A DNA stretch of 64,000 nucleotides from Akkermansia muciniphila (GCF_002884975.1 NZ_PJKB01000003.1:1-64000), one strand, 5' to 3'; counted from the first letter of the stretch, positions 36,292 through 45,819 are shown. Numbers and translations: made by a program. The notes: generated from the letters alone by a model not told the origin.

Positions 36292-36936
36292 TTAAAGGGC
36301 GTCTGCCTTCAAGGCTTTCAGGGCTTCCCGCGTGCGCCTGCCTATTTCCTCCCAGTCTCCGGCCTCAATGAGGGGAGATTCGCAAATCCAGGAACCGCCG
36401 CAGGCGGCCACTTCCGGGATTTCCAGCCAGGAGCCGATGTTGCCCGCGTTGATGCCGCCCGTGGGCATGATGCGCACGCCCGTATGGCGGAACGCGGCCA
36501 GCAGGGATTTAAGCATCCTGACGCCGCCCGCGGCCTCCGCCGGGAAAAACTTCTGGAACAGGCAGCCCAGGGAAAGGGCTTGGCTCATTTCCGAGGCGGT
36601 GGAGACGCCCGGCACAAACAGGAAATCCATCTCCGCGGCGGCTTTCACCACCTGCGGGTCAAAGCCGGGAGCCACGCCGAACGAGGCTCCCGCCCGGCAG
36701 GCGGCCTGCGCCTGTTCCGGCGTCAGGAGGGTTCCCGCGCCCACCAGCATTCCGGGGACTTCCCGGGAAATGCGGGCAATGGCTTCCGCGGCGGCAGGCG
36801 TTCTGAACGTGATTTCCATGCAGGCGCAGCCGTTGTCCAGCAGCGCTTTGGCAAGGGGTACGGCCTTGTCCGCGTCATGGATGACGACGACGGGGACAAG
36901 CCTGATGGCGGATAATTTTTCCAGCAGTGTCTTCAT
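36292..36936 (-). CDS. eda: KDPG aldolase (2-keto-3-deoxy-6-phosphogluconate aldolase)
   Basis: A 214-residue class I aldolase that splits KDPG into pyruvate and glyceraldehyde-3-phosphate. The catalytic Glu is in MEITFRTP, the Schiff-base Lys in FQKFFPAEAAGG, and the phosphate-binding GGIN in PTGGINAGNI. It starts 3 bases after the uxaC stop and is followed by the transporter after 20 bases. Last enzyme of the pathway encoded in this operon. Confidence 0.93.
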   Translation of the reverse strand: MKTLLEKLSAIRLVPVVVIHDADKAVPLAKALLDNGCACMEITFRTPAAAEAIARISREVPGMLVGAGTLLTPEQAQAACRAGASFGVAPGFDPQVVKAAAEMDFLFVPGVSTASEMSQALSLGCLFQKFFPAEAAGGVRMLKSLLAAFRHTGVRIMPTGGINAGNIGSWLEIPEVAACGGSWICESPLIEAGDWEEIGRRTREALKALKADAL

Positions 36937-36939
36937 GGT

Positions 36940-38337
36940 TTAAAAGTTGAAATATTGTTTGGCGTTCCTGTAGGAGATGTCCGCCGCCATGGAGCCTACC
37001 ATCTCCATGTCGTCCGGAACCAGGCCCTGCGCCATGTCACGCCCCAGGACACGGCACAGGATGCGGCGGAAGTATTCATGCCGCGTGTAGCTCAGCAAGC
37101 TGCGGCTGTCCGTCAGCATGCCCACGAAGCGGGATAGCATGCCGAGCTGGCTGAGGGTTTCCAGATGGCGGGTCATGCCGTCCATCTGGTCCAGGAACCA
37201 CCAGGCGGCCCCGTACTGCATTTTTCCGGCCGTGACGCCGTCCTGGAAACTGCCGCAGAGCACGGCCAGGGCGGCGTTGTCCCGCGGATTAAGGTTGTAC
37301 AGGATGGTGCGCGGCAATGTTCCCTGTTGAGCGGAACGGTCCAGCAGGCGGCCCAGGGGGGAGATGTAGGTGAAATCCGCAATGGCGTCAAAACCCGTAT
37401 CCGGCCCCAGGTCCCGCAGGGCGGCTCCGTTCGGATTCCTGAGCGCGCCCACATGAAGCTGGCGCACCCAGTTTTTCGCGGAATCCAGCTCCGCGAAGTA
37501 ACCCATCAGGTAGTTGGAGAAACGGGCCGCATCCCCGGAGGCGATGTCACCGCCCCGGAGAGCGGAGGCGAACAGGGCGGCGGCTTCCTCTCCGGACAGG
37601 CTTTCCCCGTCAAACGCTTCAAGTGAGTGGTCCGAGAGCTTGCAGCCGTGACGGGCAAAAAAGTCATGCCTGGAGGCGAGCGCTTCCCTGAAAGCGGCCA
37701 AATCACGGATTTCCATGCCGGATGCCTGTTCCAGGCGCGCCACCCACTCCCGCCACGCACTGCCCTGGTGGACGGCGCGCGCCTTGTCCGGGCGGAAGGT
37801 GGGGAGCAGTTTGACGGAATCCCCGGAAGAGGCATGCCTCCGGTGGGCGGACAGGTCGTCGCAGGGGTCGTCCGTGGTGCAGACGGTCTCCACATTCATC
37901 CTTTTCAGGATATCCAGCGCGCCCATTCCTCCGGACTGAAGCATGGAGGAGGTTTTTTTCCAGACCTCGTCCGCCGTTTCCGGACTGAACAGAATGCCGG
38001 AAATGCCGAAGGGGCGGCGCAGTTCCAGATGCGTCCAGTGGTACAAGGGATTGCGCAGCAGGCGCGGCACCGTAGCCGCCCAGGCGTCATATTTCTCCCG
38101 GTCCGGAGCGTCTCCGGAACAGAGGCGTTCCGGAATGCCGTTCGTCCTCATGGCGCGCCATTTGTAATGGTCCCCGTCCAGCCAGAGCTGGGCGATGTTG
38201 GAGAACTGGCGGTTGTCCGCAATGGCGGCGGGGTCCAGGTGGGAATGGTAGTCGATGATCGGCTGTCCTTCCGCGTACTCATGAAAAAGCGTCCTGGCCT
38301 GGGGAGTGTCCAGCAGGAAATCGTCGTTGATAAACAT
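36940..38337 (-). CDS. uxaC: glucuronate isomerase
   Basis: A 465-residue UxaC-family amidohydrolase-fold isomerase converting D-glucuronate to D-fructuronate (or galacturonate to tagaturonate). N-terminal metal-site motif IIDYHSHLDP (residues 29-38) follows FHEYAEGQP, and TDDPCDDL is near 155. Late marks are SYTRHEYFRRILC and the C-terminal ISYRNAKQYFNF. Normal length for the family. Gap of 18 bases to the upstream fusion gene. Confidence 0.95.
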   Translation of the reverse strand: MFINDDFLLDTPQARTLFHEYAEGQPIIDYHSHLDPAAIADNRQFSNIAQLWLDGDHYKWRAMRTNGIPERLCSGDAPDREKYDAWAATVPRLLRNPLYHWTHLELRRPFGISGILFSPETADEVWKKTSSMLQSGGMGALDILKRMNVETVCTTDDPCDDLSAHRRHASSGDSVKLLPTFRPDKARAVHQGSAWREWVARLEQASGMEIRDLAAFREALASRHDFFARHGCKLSDHSLEAFDGESLSGEEAAALFASALRGGDIASGDAARFSNYLMGYFAELDSAKNWVRQLHVGALRNPNGAALRDLGPDTGFDAIADFTYISPLGRLLDRSAQQGTLPRTILYNLNPRDNAALAVLCGSFQDGVTAGKMQYGAAWWFLDQMDGMTRHLETLSQLGMLSRFVGMLTDSRSLLSYTRHEYFRRILCRVLGRDMAQGLVPDDMEMVGSMAADISYRNAKQYFNF

Positions 38338-38355
38338 GGCGGCAAACGTTGGCGG

Positions 38356-40356
38356 TTATACTCCGGAATAGGCCAGAAAGCCCCCGTCCACGGGAATGAT
38401 GACGCCCGTGACGAAGGAAGCGGAAGGAGAGACCAGGAAGCGGAGCGCCCCGCAGAGGTCCTCCGGCTCACCGAAACGGTGCATGGGCGTCTTGGCAAGC
38501 ACCTTGCGGCCGCGCGGCGTGGGGGTTGCCCCGTCCTTTTCCATCATCAGGAAGCGGTTCTGCTCCGTGATGAAGAACCCGGGGGCAATCGCGTTCACGC
38601 GGACGCCCAGCGGGGCCAGATGCGTGGCGAGCCACTTGGTAAAATTGTCCACCGCGGCCTTGGCGGCTCCGTACGCGCCCACCTTGGTCAGGGGCTGGAA
38701 GGCAGCCATGGAGGAGATGTTGACGATGCACCCGCCGGAGGCGGCCAGCAGTTCCCCGAACACCTGGGAAGGCAGGATGGTGCCGATCATGTTGAGGCGG
38801 TTCACGTACTCAAAGCCCTCCATGTCCATGCCGAAGAAGCCTTGATCCGCCGGAGTGTCCGGCATGCATTGCTCCGCCGGGCTGGTTCCGCGCGGGTCAT
38901 TGCCGCCCGCGCCGTTCACCAGGATGTCCAGCCTTCCCCATTCTTCCTTCACGCGGGAACAGGCCTGTTCCAGAGCGGCCTTGTCCAGCACGTCCGCAGC
39001 CAGCACCAGCGTCCGGCCCAGACCTTCCTCCGCCAGCTTCCGCTGGAGGTCTTCCAGCTTGGAGCGGGTACGGCCCAGGAGGGCCACACTGGCCCCGGCC
39101 TTCAGCAGGTCACGGGCCATCACGGAACAGAGCACGCCCGCGGCCCCGGTCACGACAGCGGTTTTTCCCGCCAGCGGACGGAAGGACTGGAGCCCCATCG
39201 CCAGGCCGCGCAGTTCCGCCAGGCCGATCACGCGGCCGCCGTAGGAATACCCGGCATAGCAGTGCTTCTCCAGGTCAATGTCCATCAGCTTCCCGTGGTC
39301 CGGGCGCACCGGAATGCGCCAGTCCGGCCATCCCGCGGCCTTGCGGCGGGCTTCCTCGTCCAGCAGGCACTGCATGGCATAGGCCATGTCCGTATGGCCG
39401 CAAAGGTGGGAACCGGATTCCCGGAAGCTTTCATGATCCGCGTCAAACACCGTATTGCGGAAATGGGCGAAATACACCCTGTCCGCAAACTCCTCCATCA
39501 GCAGGTGCGGCGCATTGGAATAAAGGCCGCCCAGGGAGCCGGTGCAGAGCGTGAAGCCGGAATGCATGGAGGGAACCTCCCGCACCAGTTGGCGCATGTC
39601 CTCCTCATCACTCATGATACGGGGAAGGCCGAAGATGGGCCGGGGAGGATCATCCGGATGAATGGCCATGCGGATGCCCGTTTCCTCGCACACGGGCATG
39701 ATTTCATTCAGAAAGTCATACAGGTTCCGGCGCAATTGCGCATCGTCAATGCCCTCGTAGCGTTTGAGCATCTCCCTGAACTGTTCCGGCGTCAGGTCAT
39801 CCACCGTGCCGGGCAGGCCCAGCAGGATGGAATCCGCCAGCGCCTTGCGGGCGTCTCCGTCCATGGACTGGAAAAGTTCGCGGGCGCGCGCAACCGTTTC
39901 CGGCGCGTAATCATCCGCAGCCCCCGCCCTCTCCAGAACAAACAGGTCAAACGCGGCCACGCGGACGGCGTCATACTTTAAAACGCTGCTGCCGTCCTCC
40001 AGCGGAAAAGCCAGGTCGGAACGCGTCCAGTCCAGCACGGGCATGAAATTGTAGCACACCACTTTCACGCCTCCTGCGGCCAGGTTGCGGAGGCTCTGCT
40101 TGTAAACCTCCAGATAATGCTTCCAGTTTCCCGAACGCGTCTTGATGTCTTCATGGACGGCAATGCTTTCCGCCACCACCCATTTCATCCCGGCGTCTTC
40201 AACCATCCGCGCGCGTTCGGCCACGGCCTCCCGCGTCCAGAGTTCCCCGCACTTCACTTCATGCAGGGCCGTCACAATGCCCGCGGCTCCGGCCTGGCGG
40301 ATGTCCCTCAACGTCACAGGATCACTTGGACCGTACCATCTCCAGCTTTCAATCAT
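38356..40356 (-). CDS. bifunctional mannonate dehydratase (UxuA) - SDR fructuronate reductase fusion
   Basis: A 666-residue two-domain protein. Residues 1-~390 are a full UxuA: MIESWRWYGPSDPVTL start, the metal-ligand regions IHPDDPP (232-238), CTGS (271-274), HFRN (298-301) and RPDHG (351-355). After a short linker (~391-396) a complete short-chain dehydrogenase begins: TGAAGVLC (403-410, a variant of TGxxxGxG), NGAGG, catalytic Ser in NISSM (~549), Tyr562 and Lys566 in YGAAK, and an ending IPVDGGFLAYSGV. Together these steps turn fructuronate into mannonate (SDR, replacing UxuB) and then into KDG (UxuA). No stop or frameshift is seen at the join. Cofactor preference is unknown. I know UxuA and this SDR as separate proteins in most bacteria. 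Confidence 0.9.
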   Translation of the reverse strand: MIESWRWYGPSDPVTLRDIRQAGAAGIVTALHEVKCGELWTREAVAERARMVEDAGMKWVVAESIAVHEDIKTRSGNWKHYLEVYKQSLRNLAAGGVKVVCYNFMPVLDWTRSDLAFPLEDGSSVLKYDAVRVAAFDLFVLERAGAADDYAPETVARARELFQSMDGDARKALADSILLGLPGTVDDLTPEQFREMLKRYEGIDDAQLRRNLYDFLNEIMPVCEETGIRMAIHPDDPPRPIFGLPRIMSDEEDMRQLVREVPSMHSGFTLCTGSLGGLYSNAPHLLMEEFADRVYFAHFRNTVFDADHESFRESGSHLCGHTDMAYAMQCLLDEEARRKAAGWPDWRIPVRPDHGKLMDIDLEKHCYAGYSYGGRVIGLAELRGLAMGLQSFRPLAGKTAVVTGAAGVLCSVMARDLLKAGASVALLGRTRSKLEDLQRKLAEEGLGRTLVLAADVLDKAALEQACSRVKEEWGRLDILVNGAGGNDPRGTSPAEQCMPDTPADQGFFGMDMEGFEYVNRLNMIGTILPSQVFGELLAASGGCIVNISSMAAFQPLTKVGAYGAAKAAVDNFTKWLATHLAPLGVRVNAIAPGFFITEQNRFLMMEKDGATPTPRGRKVLAKTPMHRFGEPEDLCGALRFLVSPSASFVTGVIIPVDGGFLAYSGV

Positions 40357-40375
40357 GTCAGGAAGAATTAAAGGG

Positions 40376-41470
40376 TTAGCGGTCCACGCGGGCGGTTCCG
40401 CCTTTCATCACTTTTTCCACTTCCGCCAGCGTGGCCGTGGAGGTATCCCCCGGAGTGGTCATGGCCAGCGCGCCGTGGGCGCAGCCGCAGTTCACGGCGT
40501 ACTGGGGTCCCTTGCCGGACAGCAGGCCGTAAATCAGGCCGGAGGCAAAGGAATCCCCGCCGCCCACGCGGTCCAGGATTTCCAGGTTCGGGAAGGAAAT
40601 GGAATCATAAAATTCGCCGTCGTAATACAGCATGGCCGCCCAGTCGTTCAGCGTGGCCGTTCGGGCCACGCGCAGCGTAGTGGCCGCGGCCTTGAAGCCG
40701 AACTCCTTGACGGCGCGGCGGATCATCCGGCGGTAGGAGTCATGGTCAATGCGGGAAAAATCTTCCGTGCTCCCTTCAATGGAAAGTCCCAGGGACGCCT
40801 GGAAATCCTCTTCATTGCCGATCATCACGTCCACAAAGGGGGCGATGGCCCGGTTCACCTCCTGCGCACGGGCCTGCCCCCCGATGCTCTTCCAGAGGGA
40901 GGGGCGGTAATTCAAGTCATAGGAAACGATGGTCCCGTGCCTGCGGGCGGCCTGCACGGCTTCCAGCACCACGGCGCTGGTCGTTTCCGAAAGGCCCGCG
41001 TAAATGCCGCCTGTATGGAACCAGCGCACGCCGTGCCTGCCGAACAGGGCGTCCCAGTCCACCTCCCCGGGCTTCATCTGGCAGGCGGCGCTCAGGCCGC
41101 GGTCTGAGCAGCCCACGGCGGCGCGCACGCCATAGCCGCGCTCCGTAAAGTTCAGGCCCACGCGGCAATCGCGGCCAATGCCGTCAAACGGCTTCCACGC
41201 CACGTAATCCATGTCCAGGCCGCCCTGGAGCATGCAGTCTTCCAGCAAGCGTCCCACGGGATTGTCGCAAATGGCGGTGACGATGGCTCCGCGCATCCTG
41301 AAGCAGCGCCGGAGTCCGCGGGCTACGTTGTATTCCCCTCCGCCCTCGCACACGCGGAAGGAACGGGTGGTATGGATGCGCCCTTCTCCGGGGTCCAGCC
41401 TCAGCATCACTTCACCCAGGGAGGCAATGTCCCAGCGGCATTCCTGTTCTGATTTAATAGTTAAAGACAT
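40376..41470 (-). CDS. kdgK: 2-keto-3-deoxygluconate kinase (PfkB family)
   Basis: A 364-residue ribokinase-family sugar kinase: SLGEVMLRLDPGEGR near the N-terminus, the substrate motif EGGGEYNVARGLRR, and the C-terminal PfkB signature DRVGGGDSFASG with the catalytic Asp. Phosphorylates KDG to KDPG. First gene of the operon; its stop lies 19 bases before the fusion gene. A promoter-like element is at 41501-41528. Confidence 0.88.
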   Translation of the reverse strand: MSLTIKSEQECRWDIASLGEVMLRLDPGEGRIHTTRSFRVCEGGGEYNVARGLRRCFRMRGAIVTAICDNPVGRLLEDCMLQGGLDMDYVAWKPFDGIGRDCRVGLNFTERGYGVRAAVGCSDRGLSAACQMKPGEVDWDALFGRHGVRWFHTGGIYAGLSETTSAVVLEAVQAARRHGTIVSYDLNYRPSLWKSIGGQARAQEVNRAIAPFVDVMIGNEEDFQASLGLSIEGSTEDFSRIDHDSYRRMIRRAVKEFGFKAAATTLRVARTATLNDWAAMLYYDGEFYDSISFPNLEILDRVGGGDSFASGLIYGLLSGKGPQYAVNCGCAHGALAMTTPGDTSTATLAEVEKVMKGGTARVDR

Positions 41471-41500
41471 ATAAAAGCATCAAATGGTACGGTTCTGCTT

Positions 41501-41528
41501 AGTATAAAAGAACTGTTTTTCTCCACAA
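41501..41528 (-). promoter_or_regulatory. putative promoter of the hexuronate operon
   Basis: On the minus strand, TTGTGG (41523-41528) is followed after 16 bases by TATACT (41501-41506), about 30 bases before the kdgK ATG. Spacing and the -35 TTGTGR form match the Panacea promoter. No operator palindrome is obvious. Confidence 0.4.
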
Positions 41529-41724
41529 GGGAAAACGAAGAAAAAAGACCAGATATAATGTAAAGTTTTGATGTTAAAAAATTTAACTATAAATTTTACC
41601 ACGGAAGAAACAGCATTGCCTGAAAGTTCCCGAATTTATTCCAACTTAAAAGTCATGTACCCTGACTCAACATTTTTTACAAGTAATTGACGCAGATAAT
41701 CTTAACCTATATATCAATATCACG

Positions 41725-42951
41725 ATGAAACGGAGCGAGTGTAAACAGACCCCGGAAGAACTGCTGGCCAGCAGGCTCAAACCCGGAGAGCGGATTTTAT
41801 GGAAAGGCCGGCCTGTGGAACGGAGCTGGACTGGTGGGGATACGGGAAAACTTCTGTTCGGAAGCGCGCTGTTCAGCCTGTGCACAGCCTTCTTCCTGGT
41901 GCTGCCGACATTCCTGAATTTGTGTTTTGATGCCAGGATGAGATACTATCGCTTCCCTTCCATATTCGGCATCCTCCTTGCCGTCCTTATCATCACTCCC
42001 CTGCTGGTTTCTTCCCTGTATTTGCTGACATCCCCGTGGCGAAAACGAAAAACCAGGCGCAACACCCGCTACGTTTTCACAGGCCAGCGCCTGATAACCA
42101 TCATTCGGGAAACTCCTTTATTTTTCCCCTCCTCACAAGAGTTCCGCTTCCACTCTTATCCCATTCCCAGGCGAAGGCTCATCCGGACATATTCATGCAA
42201 GGATGGTACCGGGAATGTTATTCTGGAGTACCGGAAAGGAGGTTATTTTGTGATGGAAGACATGGAACATCCCCGGAAAGCGGCGGATGTTCTGAAAAAA
42301 CTGGTGAACCAGCATAACGCCTCTGCTTCAGCAGCATTGACTACATCAGCTGACAGAGATCAATCTGCCATGTCCCGGAGAAGTCCCGATGGAATTGATG
42401 CTTCTGAAGAAATTTGGAGCAGAAAACTCAAGCCCGGAGAACAGGTGCTGTGGAAAAGCCATCCCGTGGAACGGTGCTGGACCTTCGTAGTCACAAGGCA
42501 ATTCCTGTACGGAATCTTCCTGTTTATCTTGCCACTGGCGCTTACTCTAGGGGGCTGGCAACGTGTAACCAGTTTTCCGGCGGACGGCAGGTTCACTCCC
42601 GTTTTTTACTTTTTTATTCCGGGATGGATTTGTATCGTCCTTGGAGCCATCTATTATCCCCTGAATGCATTTGCAGCTCCATGGAAGGAACGGAAACGCC
42701 ACCGCAATACCCTTTACATACTGACGGAACACCGCCTGATGACGATCATCGACCACAGCATCCGGACCTATTCCGTTCACAAAATCAAGGGGATCCGGCA
42801 CCGTCTGCGCAAAAACGGATCCGGAGACATCATGCTGAAATACGGAAAGAAAAGAGTCTTCAAATTCAAGGACATCATGAATGCCCGTGAAGCAGTCGAT
42901 ATCCTGAAAAGTCTCCGGACGACTCAACCTACTCCGGAACGGGAAAGGTGA
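41725..42951 (+). CDS. tandem PH-like membrane protein of unknown function
   Basis: A 408-residue protein made of two similar halves. Each opens with a LKPGE-x-LWK-x-x-PVER-x-WT motif (about residues 18-36 and 233-251), then has two hydrophobic helices, then a basic RRNTRY/HRNTLY motif leading into YxxTxxRLxTII and a beta-rich region. This is the layout of bacterial PH-domain (bPH2/YdbT-like) membrane proteins, here duplicated. The two halves share perhaps 30% identity by eye. It stands alone after an A+T-rich leader and converges on the MATE gene. Role unknown; related proteins have been linked to envelope stress, but nothing here proves that. Confidence 0.6.
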   Translation: MKRSECKQTPEELLASRLKPGERILWKGRPVERSWTGGDTGKLLFGSALFSLCTAFFLVLPTFLNLCFDARMRYYRFPSIFGILLAVLIITPLLVSSLYLLTSPWRKRKTRRNTRYVFTGQRLITIIRETPLFFPSSQEFRFHSYPIPRRRLIRTYSCKDGTGNVILEYRKGGYFVMEDMEHPRKAADVLKKLVNQHNASASAALTTSADRDQSAMSRRSPDGIDASEEIWSRKLKPGEQVLWKSHPVERCWTFVVTRQFLYGIFLFILPLALTLGGWQRVTSFPADGRFTPVFYFFIPGWICIVLGAIYYPLNAFAAPWKERKRHRNTLYILTEHRLMTIIDHSIRTYSVHKIKGIRHRLRKNGSGDIMLKYGKKRVFKFKDIMNAREAVDILKSLRTTQPTPERER

Positions 42952-42975
42952 ATCATTCCCGCTCCGGAGAAAAAG

Positions 42976-44370
42976 TTATTCTCCGTTTAAGCGCATCCGG
43001 GCGAACTCCCGCCTGGTGGTGCGCCTTACCCGCCAGAGCAGGAGCACAGCAGCCACGGACAAGCCGATGATAAACCCTATCCAGATGCCGCGCGCGCCCA
43101 TGGCCGGAACAATCCAGTTGGTACGGGCCAGGATGTAGCACACCGGGAACCCGACGATCCAGTAGGAAAAGAAGGTGATGACGGTGATGGAAGCCGTGTC
43201 CCGGAAGCCTCTCAGCACCCCGACGGAGAGCACCTGCAGGCAGTCCGGAAGCTGGTAGGCCGCCGCCAGAATCAGCAGGACGGAAGCCGTGCTGACAATC
43301 ATCTCCGAGTCATTGTACAAGTGCACGATCTGCTCCCGGAACAGGGTGATGCCGCCAAAGGTGCACAGGCAGATGGTGAGCACCAGCACATAGGAGGACA
43401 GGACGGCGGACTTGGTGCCCGCCAGGTCCTTCCTGCCGTGGTGGTACGCCACGCGGATGGAGGCCGCCAGACCTACGGAGAGCGGAAGCATGAAGACCAG
43501 GCCACCCACGTTCCCGGCAATCTGGTGGCTGGCCACCTGCGTTTCTCCCAGCGGGGCCAGTACCAGCGCGGCCGCGCAGAAGAGCATCACCTCGCACAAC
43601 TGGGAAACGCCGATCGGTACGCCGAGCCGCATGAGGTGGGTGATGACGGAAGGCGTGGGACGCCGCCAGGAAACGATGTGCCTGCGGTACGGCCTGTGCT
43701 TGGGATTCAGGTAGACCAGCAGGAACATCAGCAGGAATTCAATGTAGAAGATGACCGCCGTGGCCGCTCCGCATCCCGCTCCGCCCATGCGGGGAAAACC
43801 GTACAGGCCGAAGACGAAGATGTAGTTCAGCGGGATGTTGAGCAGCAGGCCGCACAGCCCCACGTACATGGCGGGCCGGGTCATGTTGGACCCCTCGTTC
43901 AAGCTCTTGAGGGCCACGAATCCCAGGTTGGCGGGCAGGCCCCACATGATGGCGAACATGTAGGCGGAAGCCATCTGGCACATGGCGACGTCATCGGAAA
44001 TCCAGCCGAACACGTTTCTCAGCACATAAATGACCGGCATGGAAACCAGGCTGAGCATCAGCGCCAGCCACAAGCCGTGGTTGGTCATGTAACCCACGCG
44101 GCTTTCATGGCTTTTCCCCCGCATGTTGGCAATCACGGGGCCGATGATCATCAGCACGCCGCAAGCGAACAGCGCTACAGGCAGGTACACGGAAGACCCC
44201 AGCGCCACGGCGGCCATGTCCGTCACTCCGGCGCGCCCGGCCACAATGGCGTCCACCGCTCCCATGCCCACAATGGAGAGGTTGACCACCAGCACCGGGA
44301 GGGCCAGCGGTATCAGTTTTTTCATCTCCTTCAAATTCCACGTCTTATTCATTTCTTTCTTTCCTTCCAT
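42976..44370 (-). CDS. MATE-family multidrug/cation antiporter
   Basis: A 464-residue 12-helix exporter of the NorM/DinF superfamily. It begins near LIPLALPVLVVNLSIVGMGAVDAIVAG and keeps two pseudo-repeats of six helices; GALVFALGxL-type C-terminal marks are moderately conserved. I chose the ATG at 44370 because AAGGAGG lies 7 bases before it; another in-frame ATG at 44406 would add 12 residues. Probable drug or toxic-metabolite export driven by Na+ or H+. The last 40 residues reappear as the remnant at 34605-34739, so the genome has or had a second copy. Confidence 0.9.
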   Translation of the reverse strand: MEGKKEMNKTWNLKEMKKLIPLALPVLVVNLSIVGMGAVDAIVAGRAGVTDMAAVALGSSVYLPVALFACGVLMIIGPVIANMRGKSHESRVGYMTNHGLWLALMLSLVSMPVIYVLRNVFGWISDDVAMCQMASAYMFAIMWGLPANLGFVALKSLNEGSNMTRPAMYVGLCGLLLNIPLNYIFVFGLYGFPRMGGAGCGAATAVIFYIEFLLMFLLVYLNPKHRPYRRHIVSWRRPTPSVITHLMRLGVPIGVSQLCEVMLFCAAALVLAPLGETQVASHQIAGNVGGLVFMLPLSVGLAASIRVAYHHGRKDLAGTKSAVLSSYVLVLTICLCTFGGITLFREQIVHLYNDSEMIVSTASVLLILAAAYQLPDCLQVLSVGVLRGFRDTASITVITFFSYWIVGFPVCYILARTNWIVPAMGARGIWIGFIIGLSVAAVLLLWRVRRTTRREFARMRLNGE

Positions 44371-44492
44371 GCATTCCTCCTTCAAGGAGCCGGAACATGC
44401 CGGCAAACAAGCCGGACCGGAGCGGCAAGCTCCAACCCGGCTTCAGGTTAAGGGTATCAACCGGACCGGGGCCTCCTGCCCCGTCCGGACAT

Positions 44493-45569
44493 TCAGCGGT
44501 CAAGCACCACACGGGCGCATTGTTCAGCCACCTGGCGGAACGCGGCGGAAACCGGGTTCTGCTCAGGGTCTTCCAGGGCCACGGGGCGGCCTTCGTCCCC
44601 GCCGGAGCGGGTGGCGATGTCCAGCGGAATCTTGCCGAGAAGGGGCACGCCCAGCTTGGCCGCTTCCCGTTCGCCGCCGCCTTCGCCAAAGATGTGGTAA
44701 ATCTTGCCGTCGGAGGGGCACTGGAAATAGCTCATGTTCTCTATGACGCCCAGAATGGGAGTCTTTACTCGTTCAAAGAGGCCGATGGCCTTGCGGGCGT
44801 CAATCAGCGCGACCTCCTGCGGGGTGGTGACCACCACCACACCGTCCAGTTCAGCTGTCTGCACAATGGTCAGCTGGATGTCCCCCGTGCCGGGAGGCAG
44901 GTCCAGAATCAGGAAATCCACGTCCCCCCACGCCACGTTGCGCAGGAACTGCTGCACGTAGCGGGTAGCCAGGGGGCCGCGCACGGCCACAGGGTCAGCC
45001 TCATTGATCAGCAGCCCCATGGAAAGCAGCTTTACGCCATGGGCCGTTACCGGAAGAAATTCGTCATTCTCATTGGCGCCGGGCCGTTCCTTGGTGCCGA
45101 ACATCAGGGACATGGAGGGGCCGTAAATGTCCAGGTCCACCAGGCCCACGGAATAGCCCAGCTTGCTCAGGGCTACCGCCAGGTTGGCGGAAACGGTGGA
45201 TTTGCCCACCCCGCCCTTGCCGGAGGCAACGGCGATCACGTGCCTGGCGCCGGGGACGGAGGATTTCCAGGTGGAGGGGTCGTCATTGACTCCCTTCCTG
45301 GCTTCCGGAGCCTTGTGTTCGATATTGACGTCACAATGCTTTACGCCGGGAAGATGCTTCATCACGCCATGGACGCCTTCAAAAATGTAACGGGGAATAT
45401 CCGCATTCTTGCTCTCAATCACCAAATCAATCGTGACGTTGTTTTCAGCGTCAATGTCGATCTTCTTCACCAGCCCGAAGGATACGATGTCGCGGCTGAA
45501 ACCCGGGAATTTAACCGTGGTCAGCGCGGCCCGTATCAGCTCCGGAGTCAATTCCTGTTGTGTCGTCAT
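44493..45569 (-). CDS. Mrp/NBP35-type iron-sulfur carrier ATPase
   Basis: A 358-residue protein with an N-terminal MIP18/DUF59 domain (residues 7-85) and a ParA-like P-loop domain. The deviant Walker A GKGGVGKST is at 117-125, DLDIYGPSM is near 145, and LDLPPGTGD at 222-230. Family members carry or assemble Fe-S clusters as dimers. The usual C-x-x-C in NMSxFxCPxCG is changed here: Cys284 is present but position 287 is Asp (CPSD). So the classical bridging cluster would lack half its ligands. Lies 122 bases upstream of the MATE start and is probably transcribed separately. Confidence 0.9.
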   Translation of the reverse strand: MTTQQELTPELIRAALTTVKFPGFSRDIVSFGLVKKIDIDAENNVTIDLVIESKNADIPRYIFEGVHGVMKHLPGVKHCDVNIEHKAPEARKGVNDDPSTWKSSVPGARHVIAVASGKGGVGKSTVSANLAVALSKLGYSVGLVDLDIYGPSMSLMFGTKERPGANENDEFLPVTAHGVKLLSMGLLINEADPVAVRGPLATRYVQQFLRNVAWGDVDFLILDLPPGTGDIQLTIVQTAELDGVVVVTTPQEVALIDARKAIGLFERVKTPILGVIENMSYFQCPSDGKIYHIFGEGGGEREAAKLGVPLLGKIPLDIATRSGGDEGRPVALEDPEQNPVSAAFRQVAEQCARVVLDR

Positions 45570-45819
45570 GTGTCTGAAATACTAGTGGTTGCCATAAACA
45601 TTCCGCCCCCGTGCCTCCGGAACGCAGCATGCGCCGGAATACAGAGATAAGGGGACGGCAAAACCGGGAAGCAAAAATACTCCCTTTTTTATTTTTGACA
45701 ACGCCTAATTCAGACAAAACAACTTTTTGCCTGCCGGATATCCACCCTTCCGGATACCCGGAAAAAGCGGAACAGCCACAGCCCCGCCAGCGTTAAAAAG
45801 AAGAAAAAGACAGGGGGAC

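Noticed and set aside
42965-42985. Hairpin CGGAGAA/TTCTCCG between the PH-like and MATE genes
   Set aside because: Overlaps the MATE stop codon and coding end and has only a short T run; not convincing as a terminator.
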